Below are positions 17,689 through 26,198 of a stretch of DNA of 64,000 nt, in pieces; position 1 is the first letter of the stretch, and every line of letters begins with the position of its first letter. The position numbers and the translations under genes were made by a program. Under the pieces are notes generated by a model that searched no databases, was not told where the DNA came from, and was given only the letters and a program-made list of their open reading frames with translations. Origin of the DNA: Dehalococcoidia bacterium (GTDB lineage Bacteria; Chloroflexota; Dehalococcoidia; Lucifugimonadales; Lucifugimonadaceae); the NCBI GenBank assembly GCA_022824185.1, contig JAJEAU010000008.1, positions 81,274 to 145,273 on the forward strand. Direction: 5' to 3'.

Positions 17689-18369
17689 TTACCCGATCGC
17701 CTGCAACGCCTCAGGTAACGGCATCCGGATTGTCGTGAATATCGGCGTCTCTGACTCCGTGTACTGTGCCCCCGGCACTTCACGCAGATCCATCACCAGC
17801 GACACGAACTCTGAAGGATCGTCGGTCTCAAACGCGACTACGAACTCCGGGTCGTCGATACCAAATGAATAGGTCGTGTTGATCGTCACCCCCGGATAGC
17901 CGTGCCCGATGCGGAAGTGATCGTTCATCATCCCTTGGCGCTCCTCCATCGACAAACCGTACCAAGGCCGCGTCTTCGTCATGGGGTAAACGATGAAATA
18001 TCGTTTGTCTTTCCGCTCGACGTCCGGGTTTCCGCCGCCATGCTTATACCTAGTCTGCCTACGAAGCGAGAGATATGAATGCGGCTGGTCAAAGTGCGCC
18101 ATCGCTTCACTGCGGTTCAACGCCGCCGCCGTTGAGTGGAATGTCTCCACACTCGGTGCGCTCTGAAACAGCAACAGATCAACATCGGCCCGTGTCCCTA
18201 CCGCGCTGAAACTCGATAGGGGCGATCCCGTTTCTGCTGCCGCGGCTTCGACTGTCGCAACCAAATCTTCGCGAATCTGCGACTTCCTATCCGGGTCCAA
18301 CAACCGCCAAGACGCTCGCGCCTTGAAGAAGGAGAACTTTACGTAGTCACCGTATTCGATGTTGGGCAT
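17689..18369 (-). CDS. hemQ: Coproheme decarboxylase HemQ (chlorite dismutase family)
   Basis: 226 residues of the Clr/HemQ fold. The core segment YPMTKTRPWYGLSMEERQGMM carries the catalytic-site Tyr of HemQ, and HFRIGHGYPG carries the expected proximal haem His. Distal residues typical of true chlorite dismutase are not seen. HemQ converts coproheme to haem b in the Gram-positive-type pathway. It is alone here, without other hem genes. No Shine-Dalgarno precedes its ATG; instead TTGACA lies about 36 bases upstream, so a very short or absent leader is possible. Confidence 0.88.
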   Translation of the reverse strand: MPNIEYGDYVKFSFFKARASWRLLDPDRKSQIREDLVATVEAAAAETGSPLSSFSAVGTRADVDLLLFQSAPSVETFHSTAAALNRSEAMAHFDQPHSYLSLRRQTRYKHGGGNPDVERKDKRYFIVYPMTKTRPWYGLSMEERQGMMNDHFRIGHGYPGVTINTTYSFGIDDPEFVVAFETDDPSEFVSLVMDLREVPGAQYTESETPIFTTIRMPLPEALQAIG

Positions 18370-18375
18370 GGTCTA

Positions 18376-18410
18376 TGGAAGGAGGTAGGGCGGATGCAGG
18401 AAGATGTCAA
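18376..18410 (-). promoter_or_regulatory. Possible hemQ promoter with very short leader
   Basis: On the minus strand TTGACA (18410-18405) is followed after 17 bases by TACCTC, a weak -10, ending only about 13 bases before the hemQ ATG. On the plus strand the same interval has AGGAGGT and an 18-19-codon reading frame (ATG 18394), which may be chance. Confidence 0.3.
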
Positions 18411-18560
18411 GAAATCGATCACGCCCTCTCGTCGATCAACACTCAAAGTATAGAAACCGCCTCGCATCGTCGCCGATCCACGCTCTTCGTAGACTTGAAA
18501 CCGTATCGGGTTCGACGGTAGCCGGCAATCCCGAGACACAGTCAAACCAAAGGACTTCCT

Positions 18561-19397
18561 ATGCCAACGTTGGCCCTCGTCTCCGTCATACACGACGACG
18601 ATCCGCTAAGGACCATGTTCGACTTCGCCATCGAGCACGACTTCAAAGCAGTCGAGCTTCACGGCAAATTCCACAATGCCGAATCGCTAACCGAAGCCGA
18701 AATCGCGTACCTCCGACGCGTATCCGAATCCAACGGAATCGGCTTAACTCTTCACTATCATCACGACGCACTGCCCGGATCCCATCGTCGCAGCGTGTGG
18801 GATAGCCTCCTCGAGAGTTTCACCCGCAACCTCGAGATGCTAGGCAGCTTGGGTGGGAAAGTAATTGTGCTTCACCCCGGAAAGATTGATGTGCCTACAC
18901 TCGATCGACCGGAAGACGGGTCCGAATTGATCAGACGCGAAGCCGTCAGAAACTTGAAACGCTTCGTGCGAACTGTGGCGCCTACCGCCGAACGCCTCGG
19001 CATCACGATCTGCATCGAAAATCTCAAACACGATCCTGGATTTGTCCTCACGTCGTACGAAGACCTCGCATCGGTAATCGACGATGCCAAATGCGATTAC
19101 GTTGGCGCAGTCCTCGACGTAGGCCATTGCATCATTGGCGACGGCCTGCCAGAAGCCATCGAAATCCTCGGCGACCGCATCAAACATCTACATCTCAACG
19201 ACGCGATCGACGGTATCGAACACAAGGAAATCGGCATCGGCACCCTCGATCTCGACGAAATGGCCCCGTTGATGTCCGATGAAATGAACATCGAGTTCGC
19301 GACACTCGAAATCGGCGCCCGCGATCCCGACTCCGATGGGATCATCCTCCGAAGCCGCGAAGTGCTCAAATCACACTACGGTGAGTCCGTGATTTAA
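18561..19397 (+). CDS. Sugar phosphate isomerase/epimerase family TIM-barrel protein
   Basis: 278 residues of the AP-endonuclease-2/xylose-isomerase-like barrel. Metal-site segments are recognisable: FKAVELHGKFHN, LHYHHDALPG, VIVLHPGKID, ICIENLKHDPG (Glu ligand), VGAVLDVGHCIIGDG (Asp-x-x-His) and IKHLHLNDAIDG (HxHxxD). These ligands bind a divalent metal, usually Mn or Zn. Substrates in the family range from sugars and inositols to hydroxypyruvate, so none is assigned. AGGA stands eight bases before the ATG. It converges on the nitrite/sulfite reductase gene, with repeat-like DNA in the gap. Confidence 0.85.
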   Translation: MPTLALVSVIHDDDPLRTMFDFAIEHDFKAVELHGKFHNAESLTEAEIAYLRRVSESNGIGLTLHYHHDALPGSHRRSVWDSLLESFTRNLEMLGSLGGKVIVLHPGKIDVPTLDRPEDGSELIRREAVRNLKRFVRTVAPTAERLGITICIENLKHDPGFVLTSYEDLASVIDDAKCDYVGAVLDVGHCIIGDGLPEAIEILGDRIKHLHLNDAIDGIEHKEIGIGTLDLDEMAPLMSDEMNIEFATLEIGARDPDSDGIILRSREVLKSHYGESVI

Positions 19398-19405
19398 TGC
19401 CCTTC

Positions 19406-19526
19406 GTCATCCCGGGCTTTGATCCGTCCGCCACTCCGGGACGAGCACCAATCGGCGTTCACGGCCTTAAGCCAATCGTCATTCCGGGCCTATTGCCCCG
19501 TCATTCCGGCGAAGGCCGGAATCCAG
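19406..19526. repeat. REP-like palindromic repeat cluster
   Basis: ATTCCGGC-GAAG-GCCGGAAT at 19503-19522 is a perfect 8-bp stem inside a CGTCATTCCGGCGAAGGCCGGAATCCAG unit, a sequence type found dispersed in many bacterial genomes. Partial copies precede it (CGTCATCCCGGGC near 19406 and CGTCATTCCGGGCC near 19479). It fills the gap between two convergent genes. Confidence 0.7.
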
Positions 19527-19547
19527 AGGATTTGGGAAGGGCACCAG

Positions 19548-21338
19548 CTAAACCGCGCACTCACCCTCGCCGCGTTCCAGCTTGTAGACCACGGTCTTGC
19601 CCCAGTCCATGTACGTGTTGATGTGCTCGCGGTCTAGCGGACCGGCTTCGGCCTTCCATGGGCTGAACATATCCTCGTATGGCTGCGTGCCGACGCGGTC
19701 TACGAATGCATTGAACTCTTCGCCATCGTTGCGGTTCGCTTTGTAGTGATCCAGGATCATCTCCAATGCTTCTGGGGCACGTTTGGCAGGGACCCGAGCG
19801 CGGACTCGATTGCCTACGCGCACCGGACCATCGGTCGATTCACCGGCGATGAACAGCTCGTATGCAGGAACCTGACCACCCTCGCCTTTCAACACCGCAC
19901 CGTGGAAACCGATGTTCGCCACGTGGTGCTGACCGCACGAGTTCGGGCAGCCACTCGCCTTGATGTGGATATTCGATACCCCAGGATCCGAAAGGTCCAT
20001 CGTGTCCAGCTTCTCACCTAGAGCCTTGTTCAAGCCCATCGACGAGGTGATGCCAAGTTTGCAAGAGTCGGTGCCCGGGCAAGTAACGATATCGCGGATC
20101 GTCTCGCGTCCGCTGGCCGCCATGCCGATCTCTTTCAGCGCAAGGTAGATGTCGTACAACGACTCGGTCCGCACCCAGCGATAAACCAAGTTCTGCTGCT
20201 GATCGATGCGAACACGTCCGCCGGCAAACTCTCTCGAGATATCCGCCAACGGCTTCCACTGATCGGCGTAAATATCACCACGCTCGATGCGAACGAAGAC
20301 GACGTTGAAGCCCGCCTGCCGTTGCTCTTCGACAGACGTTGCCTTCCAATGGTCGTACTCCGCGTCGCCAACCGGCTCAGGCGTCGCATCGTCGGGCACG
20401 CCTGGCGCATCCGCTTCCTCATCCTCGATGAACAGCAGAGTCTCTAGATCGATCTCTTTGTTCGCCCAGTCGCCTTTGAGTTCCTCTTCGACCATCTCGC
20501 GGAACTTCTCGATGCCCAAGCGCTTGATCGTGTACTTGATCCGAGCCCGCATCAAGTTCTTACGCTCTTCGTCTTGCCTGTTGAAGATCCTCAGAGCGGC
20601 TTCGGCGTGGCGGATGTAGTCTTCGACGGGCACGAATTCGCTCAACGTCTCCGCCATCTGCGGCATGATCGATAACCCGCCACCGACCACGATCTTGAAT
20701 CCCTGCTTCCCATCGCGTTCTCTCGCGATGAAGCCCATGTCGTGGAACGGCGTCATCGCCTCGTCGGTCTCGGAACCCGAAAACGCCGTCTTCGACTTCC
20801 TCGGCATGTTCTGCGTCGTTGGGTGACGCAGAAAATACCGCGCGTACGCCGCCGCATACGGACTGACGTCGAACACCTCGTCTTTCGAAACACCAGCCGT
20901 CGGGTGAGCCACAACGTTCCGAACCGTGTTCCCACACGCTTCGCGAGTGCTAAGCCCGACATCCCCGATGTCACGCATCAACTGCGGGCAATCGTCCAAC
21001 GGGACATGGTGGATCTGCACATTCTCACGCGTCGTCAGATGCCCTTTCTTCAACGGGGCATACTTTTCACAAACCTCTCCCAGCACCTCGAGTTGCCCGG
21101 CGGTCAACCCGCCAAACGGGGCTTTGATCCTGACCATCTGCCGATCCGGTTGCCGTTGCCCATATACGCCCTGTCGCAGCCGAAAGCGCATGAACGCGGT
21201 TTCTTCGAACTCGCCCGCCCGAAAACGTTCCTTCTGCGCCTCGAAATCTGCAATCTCCTCACCGCTAACCAGCAACACCCGAGCACCTTCTTCGTCGGGC
21301 GCCCATTCTGTCTGTTTCGTATCTACGCTCGTTGTCAC
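19548..21338 (-). CDS. Ferredoxin-type nitrite/sulfite reductase (siroheme, [4Fe-4S])
   Basis: About 596 residues from GTG 21338 (track start 21407 gives 619, but its first 23 residues, YDYDYSARIRRRG, look unlike the family). Two ferrodoxin-like half domains (KGHLTTRENVQIHHVPL; QQNLVYRWV) alternate with two siroheme-binding halves. The cluster/siroheme cysteines are present in TCPGTDSCKLG and SGCPNSCGQHH. Enzymes of this type take six electrons from ferredoxin to reduce nitrite to ammonia or sulfite to sulfide. Sequence motifs alone do not separate the two. The nearby 7Fe ferredoxin is a candidate donor. A middle acidic insert (EDEEADAPGVPDDATPEP) is unusual. Confidence 0.9.
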   Translation of the reverse strand: MTTSVDTKQTEWAPDEEGARVLLVSGEEIADFEAQKERFRAGEFEETAFMRFRLRQGVYGQRQPDRQMVRIKAPFGGLTAGQLEVLGEVCEKYAPLKKGHLTTRENVQIHHVPLDDCPQLMRDIGDVGLSTREACGNTVRNVVAHPTAGVSKDEVFDVSPYAAAYARYFLRHPTTQNMPRKSKTAFSGSETDEAMTPFHDMGFIARERDGKQGFKIVVGGGLSIMPQMAETLSEFVPVEDYIRHAEAALRIFNRQDEERKNLMRARIKYTIKRLGIEKFREMVEEELKGDWANKEIDLETLLFIEDEEADAPGVPDDATPEPVGDAEYDHWKATSVEEQRQAGFNVVFVRIERGDIYADQWKPLADISREFAGGRVRIDQQQNLVYRWVRTESLYDIYLALKEIGMAASGRETIRDIVTCPGTDSCKLGITSSMGLNKALGEKLDTMDLSDPGVSNIHIKASGCPNSCGQHHVANIGFHGAVLKGEGGQVPAYELFIAGESTDGPVRVGNRVRARVPAKRAPEALEMILDHYKANRNDGEEFNAFVDRVGTQPYEDMFSPWKAEAGPLDREHINTYMDWGKTVVYKLERGEGECAV

Positions 21339-21530
21339 GATATGTCCGCTCACGTGTACAGCTAACCCTCGGCGCCGAATTCGCGCCGAATAGTCGTAAT
21401 CATACACTCAGCGTCGAGAATCGACCTCATCGTTTCCTATCCAGAATCCTTTCACCTGCCCCGTCTTCCCCGTTCGGTAAACTCATTGAGGAACCAACCC
21501 GAGAATCTTGCGAAGAGAATCGAAACGCCT

Positions 21531-22463
21531 ATGACCGCCTCAAACTTCGACGGCATTCACTTCATGATGCCGACCCCGTTCGCCTCCGACGGCTCAGTCG
21601 ACACTGGCCCGATCCAGCGTCTCGTCGAGGCGGCAGCAAACGCCGGATGCACAGGAGTCGTTACTCTCGGCGTCATGGGCGAAGCGCACCGCCTTTCAGA
21701 CCACGAGCGAGCACCCATCATCGACAGCGTCGTGAACGCTTGCGAAGAGCGATTGACCGTTACCGTCGGAGTCAGCGGCCAAAGCGGCACACAAGCAGCG
21801 GAACGTGTCCGAGAAGCTCAAGACCTCGGTGCCTCTGCCGTCATGGCATCGCCACCATCCCTCGCCAAACCGAACGAAACTGCCGTCTACAGCTATTACC
21901 GATCAATCGACGCAGCAACCGAGATCCCCATCGTAGTCCAAGACCTCCCCGAACAAACCGGCGTCCACATGTCCCCCGAGTTCATCGCCAGGCTGAACTC
22001 GGAACTCGAAAACGCCCAACTCCTGAAACTCGAAGATCCGCCAACTCCCCCCAAAGTAACAACCGTCCTCAGCGCCACGAGCGGCCGTATGGGCATTTTC
22101 GGAGGCCTAGGCGGTGCATTCCTTTTCGAAGAACTTCAACGCGGCGCCGTCGGAACAATGACCGGCTTCGCCTACCCCGAAGCCCTCGTGAAAATTCACG
22201 CCCAGTTCACATCCGGCGATATCGAAGGCGCACGCCAAACCTTCTACGGCTGGCTCCCGCTGATCCGATATGAAAACACAGCAGGACTTGGCCTATCAAT
22301 CCGCAAACACATCATGACCAAACGGGGACTGCTCGACTCCCCCGCGGTCAGATCGCCTTCCCCGGCCATTGATGCCCACGGTGTCGAAGAACTGGAAGAC
22401 ATACTCGAAGCCATGGCACCTTTCATCGAAACCGAACTCTCTGAGACTTCCGCCGCTGAATGA
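21531..22463 (+). CDS. Dihydrodipicolinate synthase family protein, divergent
   Basis: 310 residues from ATG 21531 (the track's TTG at 21486 has no ribosome site). The class I aldolase barrel is clear: FDGIHFMMPTPF, LGVMGEAHRLSDHER, and the Schiff-base Lys in LLKLEDPP. Compared with true DapA (also in this window at 43.4 kb), the GTTGE motif reads VMGEA and the catalytic Tyr of YNVP is replaced in VVQDLP. It is therefore unlikely to make dihydrodipicolinate. Relatives act as keto-acid aldolases or dehydratases; the real substrate is unknown. Divergent from the siroheme reductase gene. Confidence 0.85.
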   Translation: MTASNFDGIHFMMPTPFASDGSVDTGPIQRLVEAAANAGCTGVVTLGVMGEAHRLSDHERAPIIDSVVNACEERLTVTVGVSGQSGTQAAERVREAQDLGASAVMASPPSLAKPNETAVYSYYRSIDAATEIPIVVQDLPEQTGVHMSPEFIARLNSELENAQLLKLEDPPTPPKVTTVLSATSGRMGIFGGLGGAFLFEELQRGAVGTMTGFAYPEALVKIHAQFTSGDIEGARQTFYGWLPLIRYENTAGLGLSIRKHIMTKRGLLDSPAVRSPSPAIDAHGVEELEDILEAMAPFIETELSETSAAE

Positions 22464-22576
22464 ATCACTACCGCCTCGTCACAACTACGCAACAATCACC
22501 GTTAACATAGGCACCAAGCGAGCATCGGTTCGTAATTCTTTACACGAACCGCACTAATCACGCTTCAATCCCTTCA

Positions 22577-23335
22577 ATGGCGGATCCAACGCAAAACGAC
22601 GCCCCCGGTAACGGTCCCCGCACCATTTACTGCATGCACTGCGGTACCTCGGCGTCCGAAAACGACTACGCATGCACCCGTTGCGGTGAGCGCGTCTACA
22701 TTCCCGACCCTGCGCGTGTTCCGCCGTTGGGGTTCACCAGCTGTATGCACTGCGCCACAGTAAACGAAGCCCACGCTTCTTACTGCGCAAGTTGCGCTGC
22801 CGAAATCGACCAGAACGCTCGGATATCCCCGGATGGCGCGGCAAATGATCGAGAATACGCCGGCTCTCGACTAGGCTCGAACGCCGACTCAGACCGATCT
22901 TCAAAACAACGAGGCGGGGGTTACCGCATCGGAAGCGGGACCTTCAACCCCGACCAGTGGGGCATCCCGAGAAGAAATCGAGCCAGCACACCACGAGACG
23001 AAGAGAACACAACCCCTCAAGAGATCCAACGTTGGAACTGGTCCGCTTTTATCCTCGGACCAATCTGGGGCGTCATGCATGGTCTGTGGTGGACCATGCT
23101 AGGTTTCCTGCCCTTTCTTCCGCTACCGCCGACACTGCGCTCGATCGGATTCATCGTCCTCTTCGGAGTGATGGTGATCCTAGGACTAAAAGGCAACGAG
23201 ATGGCGTGGCGATCCCGACAATGGGAGAGCGCGGAGAAATTCCTAGCGGTTCAACAGCGATGGGCGACCTGGAGCATTATCTTCGGCATCGGCGCATTCG
23301 TCGCCATCATTCTGTTCCTACTCGGGCAGGGCTAA
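22577..23335 (+). CDS. Double zinc-ribbon membrane protein of unknown function
   Basis: 252 residues. The N-terminus has two zinc ribbons, CMHCG...CTRCG and CMHCA...CASCA. A polar, disordered linker follows (residues about 85-150), then a conserved-looking WNWSAFILGPIWGVMHGLWW segment and two to three hydrophobic helices ending FVAIILFLLGQG. The helical part resembles DUF2628-type inner-membrane proteins. No enzymatic motif is visible. Ribbons plus a short membrane part suggest a cytosolic protein- or nucleic-acid-binding head anchored in the membrane. It overlaps the convergent GNAT gene by 18 bases. Confidence 0.75.
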   Translation: MADPTQNDAPGNGPRTIYCMHCGTSASENDYACTRCGERVYIPDPARVPPLGFTSCMHCATVNEAHASYCASCAAEIDQNARISPDGAANDREYAGSRLGSNADSDRSSKQRGGGYRIGSGTFNPDQWGIPRRNRASTPRDEENTTPQEIQRWNWSAFILGPIWGVMHGLWWTMLGFLPFLPLPPTLRSIGFIVLFGVMVILGLKGNEMAWRSRQWESAEKFLAVQQRWATWSIIFGIGAFVAIILFLLGQG

Positions 23336-24061
23336 ATAGGCCATCGGGTCCACCTGCAGCTCGGTTTGTCCCCGGGCCGCGAAGTAGGCCAAGCACCGAC
23401 TCCTCAGAGCACGGCGATAACCCAGATCCAAGAATGACGGCGTCGACATGATGATCGCGTCCTCCGCATTGTCGTGATAGTACCGGTGACGGACACCCAC
23501 TTCTCCGAATCCATACTTCCGATACAACGAACGCGCCACCCAATTTGACTTCCTGACTTCTAACGTCGCGTTCGAAGCCCCGATCTTCAGAGCTTCCGCG
23601 AACGTCGCCAACAGCAACAACTCACCGATTCCCCTCCCTCGCCTTGTAGGGCGCGTAGCGATCACGACGATATGCGCCTGATCCACAGCCGTCCACAACC
23701 CAACCAACCCCGCTACTTGGCTCAACGATCGCTCCGGTTCAAAACTCCCGATCGATGTCGACAATATCGACCGCAATCTTCTTGCAATCCCGCCTGTTCC
23801 GTTGGTCGTCTCATCTTCATCCTCCCCATTTTCCGTAACCCCGCGAGTCGCAACGATATACGTCGTGTTCTTCCGTTTCATGTCGCGTGCCGCTGACGAT
23901 TTCGGCGCTGTTTGGCCAAACGATTCTCGCACGACGTGATCAATCGCCAACGCATCCGATTGAGTCGCATATCGTGCTCGATACGGATTGACCAAGCCGT
24001 TGCCATTGCCATTTTGATCCTTCAGATCATCGGGGCCAATTGTGATCGAGCCAGTCGCCAT
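23318..24061 (-). CDS. GNAT family N-acetyltransferase, RimI-like
   Basis: 247 residues. The acetyl-CoA pyrophosphate loop is present as TRPTRRGRGIGELLL (R/Q-x-x-G-x-G/A), followed by the Asn/Tyr segment NWVARSLYRKYGFGEVG that typifies RimI-like N-terminal acetyltransferases. The first ~60 residues are variable and a central acidic insert (ENGEDEDETTNG) is not part of the fold. It probably acetylates a protein N-terminus or small amine. It overlaps its convergent neighbour at the 3' end and has no partner gene such as tsaB/tsaD beside it. Confidence 0.8.
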   Translation of the reverse strand: MATGSITIGPDDLKDQNGNGNGLVNPYRARYATQSDALAIDHVVRESFGQTAPKSSAARDMKRKNTTYIVATRGVTENGEDEDETTNGTGGIARRLRSILSTSIGSFEPERSLSQVAGLVGLWTAVDQAHIVVIATRPTRRGRGIGELLLLATFAEALKIGASNATLEVRKSNWVARSLYRKYGFGEVGVRHRYYHDNAEDAIIMSTPSFLDLGYRRALRSRCLAYFAARGQTELQVDPMAYLALPE

Positions 24062-24288
24062 CGTGTCGGGAAACAGAATCCAGTTGAATCGCGCAGTTTA
24101 GACCGAGAGGCAACACGATCCAACTCTCCGCAACTTAAGACTCTAGCGCAATTCCAAACCAACGACTCCAGTGCAGTCACCGTACATATCTCGATTCGAA
24201 GAGTTGCGTGTTCGTACGGAGCGCAACATCCCTGATTTTCCCGATCCTGAGCATCGCTCGGCCCTTCGAGGCGTACAATCAAAAAGTT

Positions 24289-26196
24289 ATGAGTTTCTTA
24301 CTCAGCCTGTGGACGCGACTGTCGATGCCCTCAGTCGCTTCAACCACCGCGCCCGCCGCCGCAAGTACGACAACTACCGACCAAGATGCATCCGGTGGTA
24401 GCTTTCGCATCCTCATGCGCATCGTACGCATGGCATTCGACTACCCAGCCCTTCTAGCCGTCGGCCTAGTCTTCATCATCGGTGCATCCGTTTTCCAACT
24501 CTTTATCCCCCTCCTCATCGGCGAAGGGGTCACCACCGTTGAGAAAATCTTCACAGACGCCAACGCCGATGAGAACGCACTGCGACAAGCCCTGATCTGG
24601 ACCGCTCTCGGACTCCTCGGTTCGGCAGTCCTTCGTGGCCTGTTCACTTTCGGCCACATGTACATCAGCGAAAACATCGCCCAGCGCCTCGGATATCGAC
24701 TGAGGATGCTCTACTACGAAAAGCTCCAACGCCTCAGCTTCGCCTACCACGACCGCGTACACACCGGCGACCTCCTGACCCGCGGGCTACTCGACATCGA
24801 GGGAATACGCGCCTTCGCAAGCCGAGGGCTTCTACGAGTCGTTTATCTTGCCATCTTCGTCGGCACCGGCACTTTCCTCATGATGCTAGTCGACTGGGAA
24901 CTCGCCCTCATCAGTCTCAGCTTCGTCCCTATCGCCGCGTGGCGTTCCATCGTCGCTCGTCTACAGACCTCCCGCGGATGGCGCCTCTATCAGGAAGAGA
25001 TGGGTCGCCTCACCAAAATCATGGACGAGAACCTCAAAGGCATTCGGGTTGTTCGCTCATTCTCCGCCGAACCCTACGAGATGGACAAATACGACAAATC
25101 TTCCGACGAGGCATTCAACAGAGCCTTCCACCTCGTCGGCGTCCGATCCAAAAACCTCTCCATCATCACTTTCGCATTCCTCGGTGTCATGTCTGTCGTC
25201 CTCCTAGTTGGTGGACTAAAAGTCCTCGACGATAACGACCCCTTCTCCCTCGGACAACTCGCCCAGTTCCTCGCATTCATGTCCATCATGCAGAACCCAG
25301 TCCGGCAACTCGGGATGGTCGTCGCAGGTTGGGCGCAAGGCGCGACTTCCGGTAAGCGACTCTTCGAAGTCCTTGACCAAATCCCGGAAATCGACGACAA
25401 ACCCGGCGCAAAAGACCTCGTCCTGACCGACGGCGCGCTTCGCTTCGAACATGTCGACTTCGCATACATGGATGAATACGGCGACGAGCAGGTCCTCACC
25501 GATGTCTCGTTCGAAGCTCGACCCGGTCACACGATCGGCATCGTTGGCCCACCAGGATCCGGCAAATCCACACTCGCACACCTCATCCCGCGTTTCTACG
25601 ACCCCATCGCCGGACGCATCCTCATCGACGACCAAGACATCTCCGAAGTGACACTCGCTTCCTTGCGTCGAACCGTAGGAGTCGTCGAGCAAGACACCTT
25701 CCTTTTCACCACATCCATCGACAACAACGTCGCATACGGCGACCCGTGGGCCGAACACCGCAACATCGAAAGTGCAACTTCTCACGCCCAGATGAACGAA
25801 TACGTCGAACGCCTCCCGAGCGGCTACGGAACCCTCGTCGGAGAACGCGGTGTATCACTCTCCGGCGGACAACGCCAACGCTTGTCCATCGCTCGCAGCA
25901 TCATGCTCCACCCGCAGGTCATCGTATTCGACGACTCCACAGCCGCCATCGACGCCGCCACCGAGCAACGAATCCGTGCCGCACTCCAAGAGGTCACCTC
26001 CGACCGCGCTACCATCATCATCTCCCACCGCCTAAGCTCCCTCATGCACGCCAACGAAATCCTATTCCTCGAAGGCGGAAAGATCGTTGAGCGAGGCACA
26101 CACGCTGAACTCCTTGAACGCGGCGGGAAATACCGTGACCTCTACGAACTCCAGATCCGACCTGAAGACGACATCAACGTCAGAGGGAGCGCCTAG
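24289..26196 (+). CDS. ABC exporter half-transporter, degenerate-site subunit (TM-NBD)
   Basis: About 636 residues from ATG 24289 (the track start at 24208 has no support). Six membrane helices (residues about 45-330) are followed by an ATPase domain with Walker A GPPGSGKST, Q-loop EQDTF, signature LSGGQRQ and Walker B VIVFDDSTAAID. The Walker B catalytic Glu is Asp here. Its signature is canonical, whereas the partner gene has a canonical Walker B but an altered signature, the expected picture for a heterodimer with one dead and one active site. The TACAAT -10-like element ends ten bases before the ATG with no Shine-Dalgarno, so the mRNA may be leaderless. Cargo unknown (lipid, drug or peptide). 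Confidence 0.92.
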   Translation: MSFLLSLWTRLSMPSVASTTAPAAASTTTTDQDASGGSFRILMRIVRMAFDYPALLAVGLVFIIGASVFQLFIPLLIGEGVTTVEKIFTDANADENALRQALIWTALGLLGSAVLRGLFTFGHMYISENIAQRLGYRLRMLYYEKLQRLSFAYHDRVHTGDLLTRGLLDIEGIRAFASRGLLRVVYLAIFVGTGTFLMMLVDWELALISLSFVPIAAWRSIVARLQTSRGWRLYQEEMGRLTKIMDENLKGIRVVRSFSAEPYEMDKYDKSSDEAFNRAFHLVGVRSKNLSIITFAFLGVMSVVLLVGGLKVLDDNDPFSLGQLAQFLAFMSIMQNPVRQLGMVVAGWAQGATSGKRLFEVLDQIPEIDDKPGAKDLVLTDGALRFEHVDFAYMDEYGDEQVLTDVSFEARPGHTIGIVGPPGSGKSTLAHLIPRFYDPIAGRILIDDQDISEVTLASLRRTVGVVEQDTFLFTTSIDNNVAYGDPWAEHRNIESATSHAQMNEYVERLPSGYGTLVGERGVSLSGGQRQRLSIARSIMLHPQVIVFDDSTAAIDAATEQRIRAALQEVTSDRATIIISHRLSSLMHANEILFLEGGKIVERGTHAELLERGGKYRDLYELQIRPEDDINVRGSA

Positions 26197-26198
26197 CC

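Noticed and set aside
18394-18453. 19-residue ORF with AGGAGG upstream of the isomerase-like gene
   Set aside because: The ribosome site may be a chance product of the antisense hemQ upstream region; nothing regulatory (repeated codons, attenuator) is visible.
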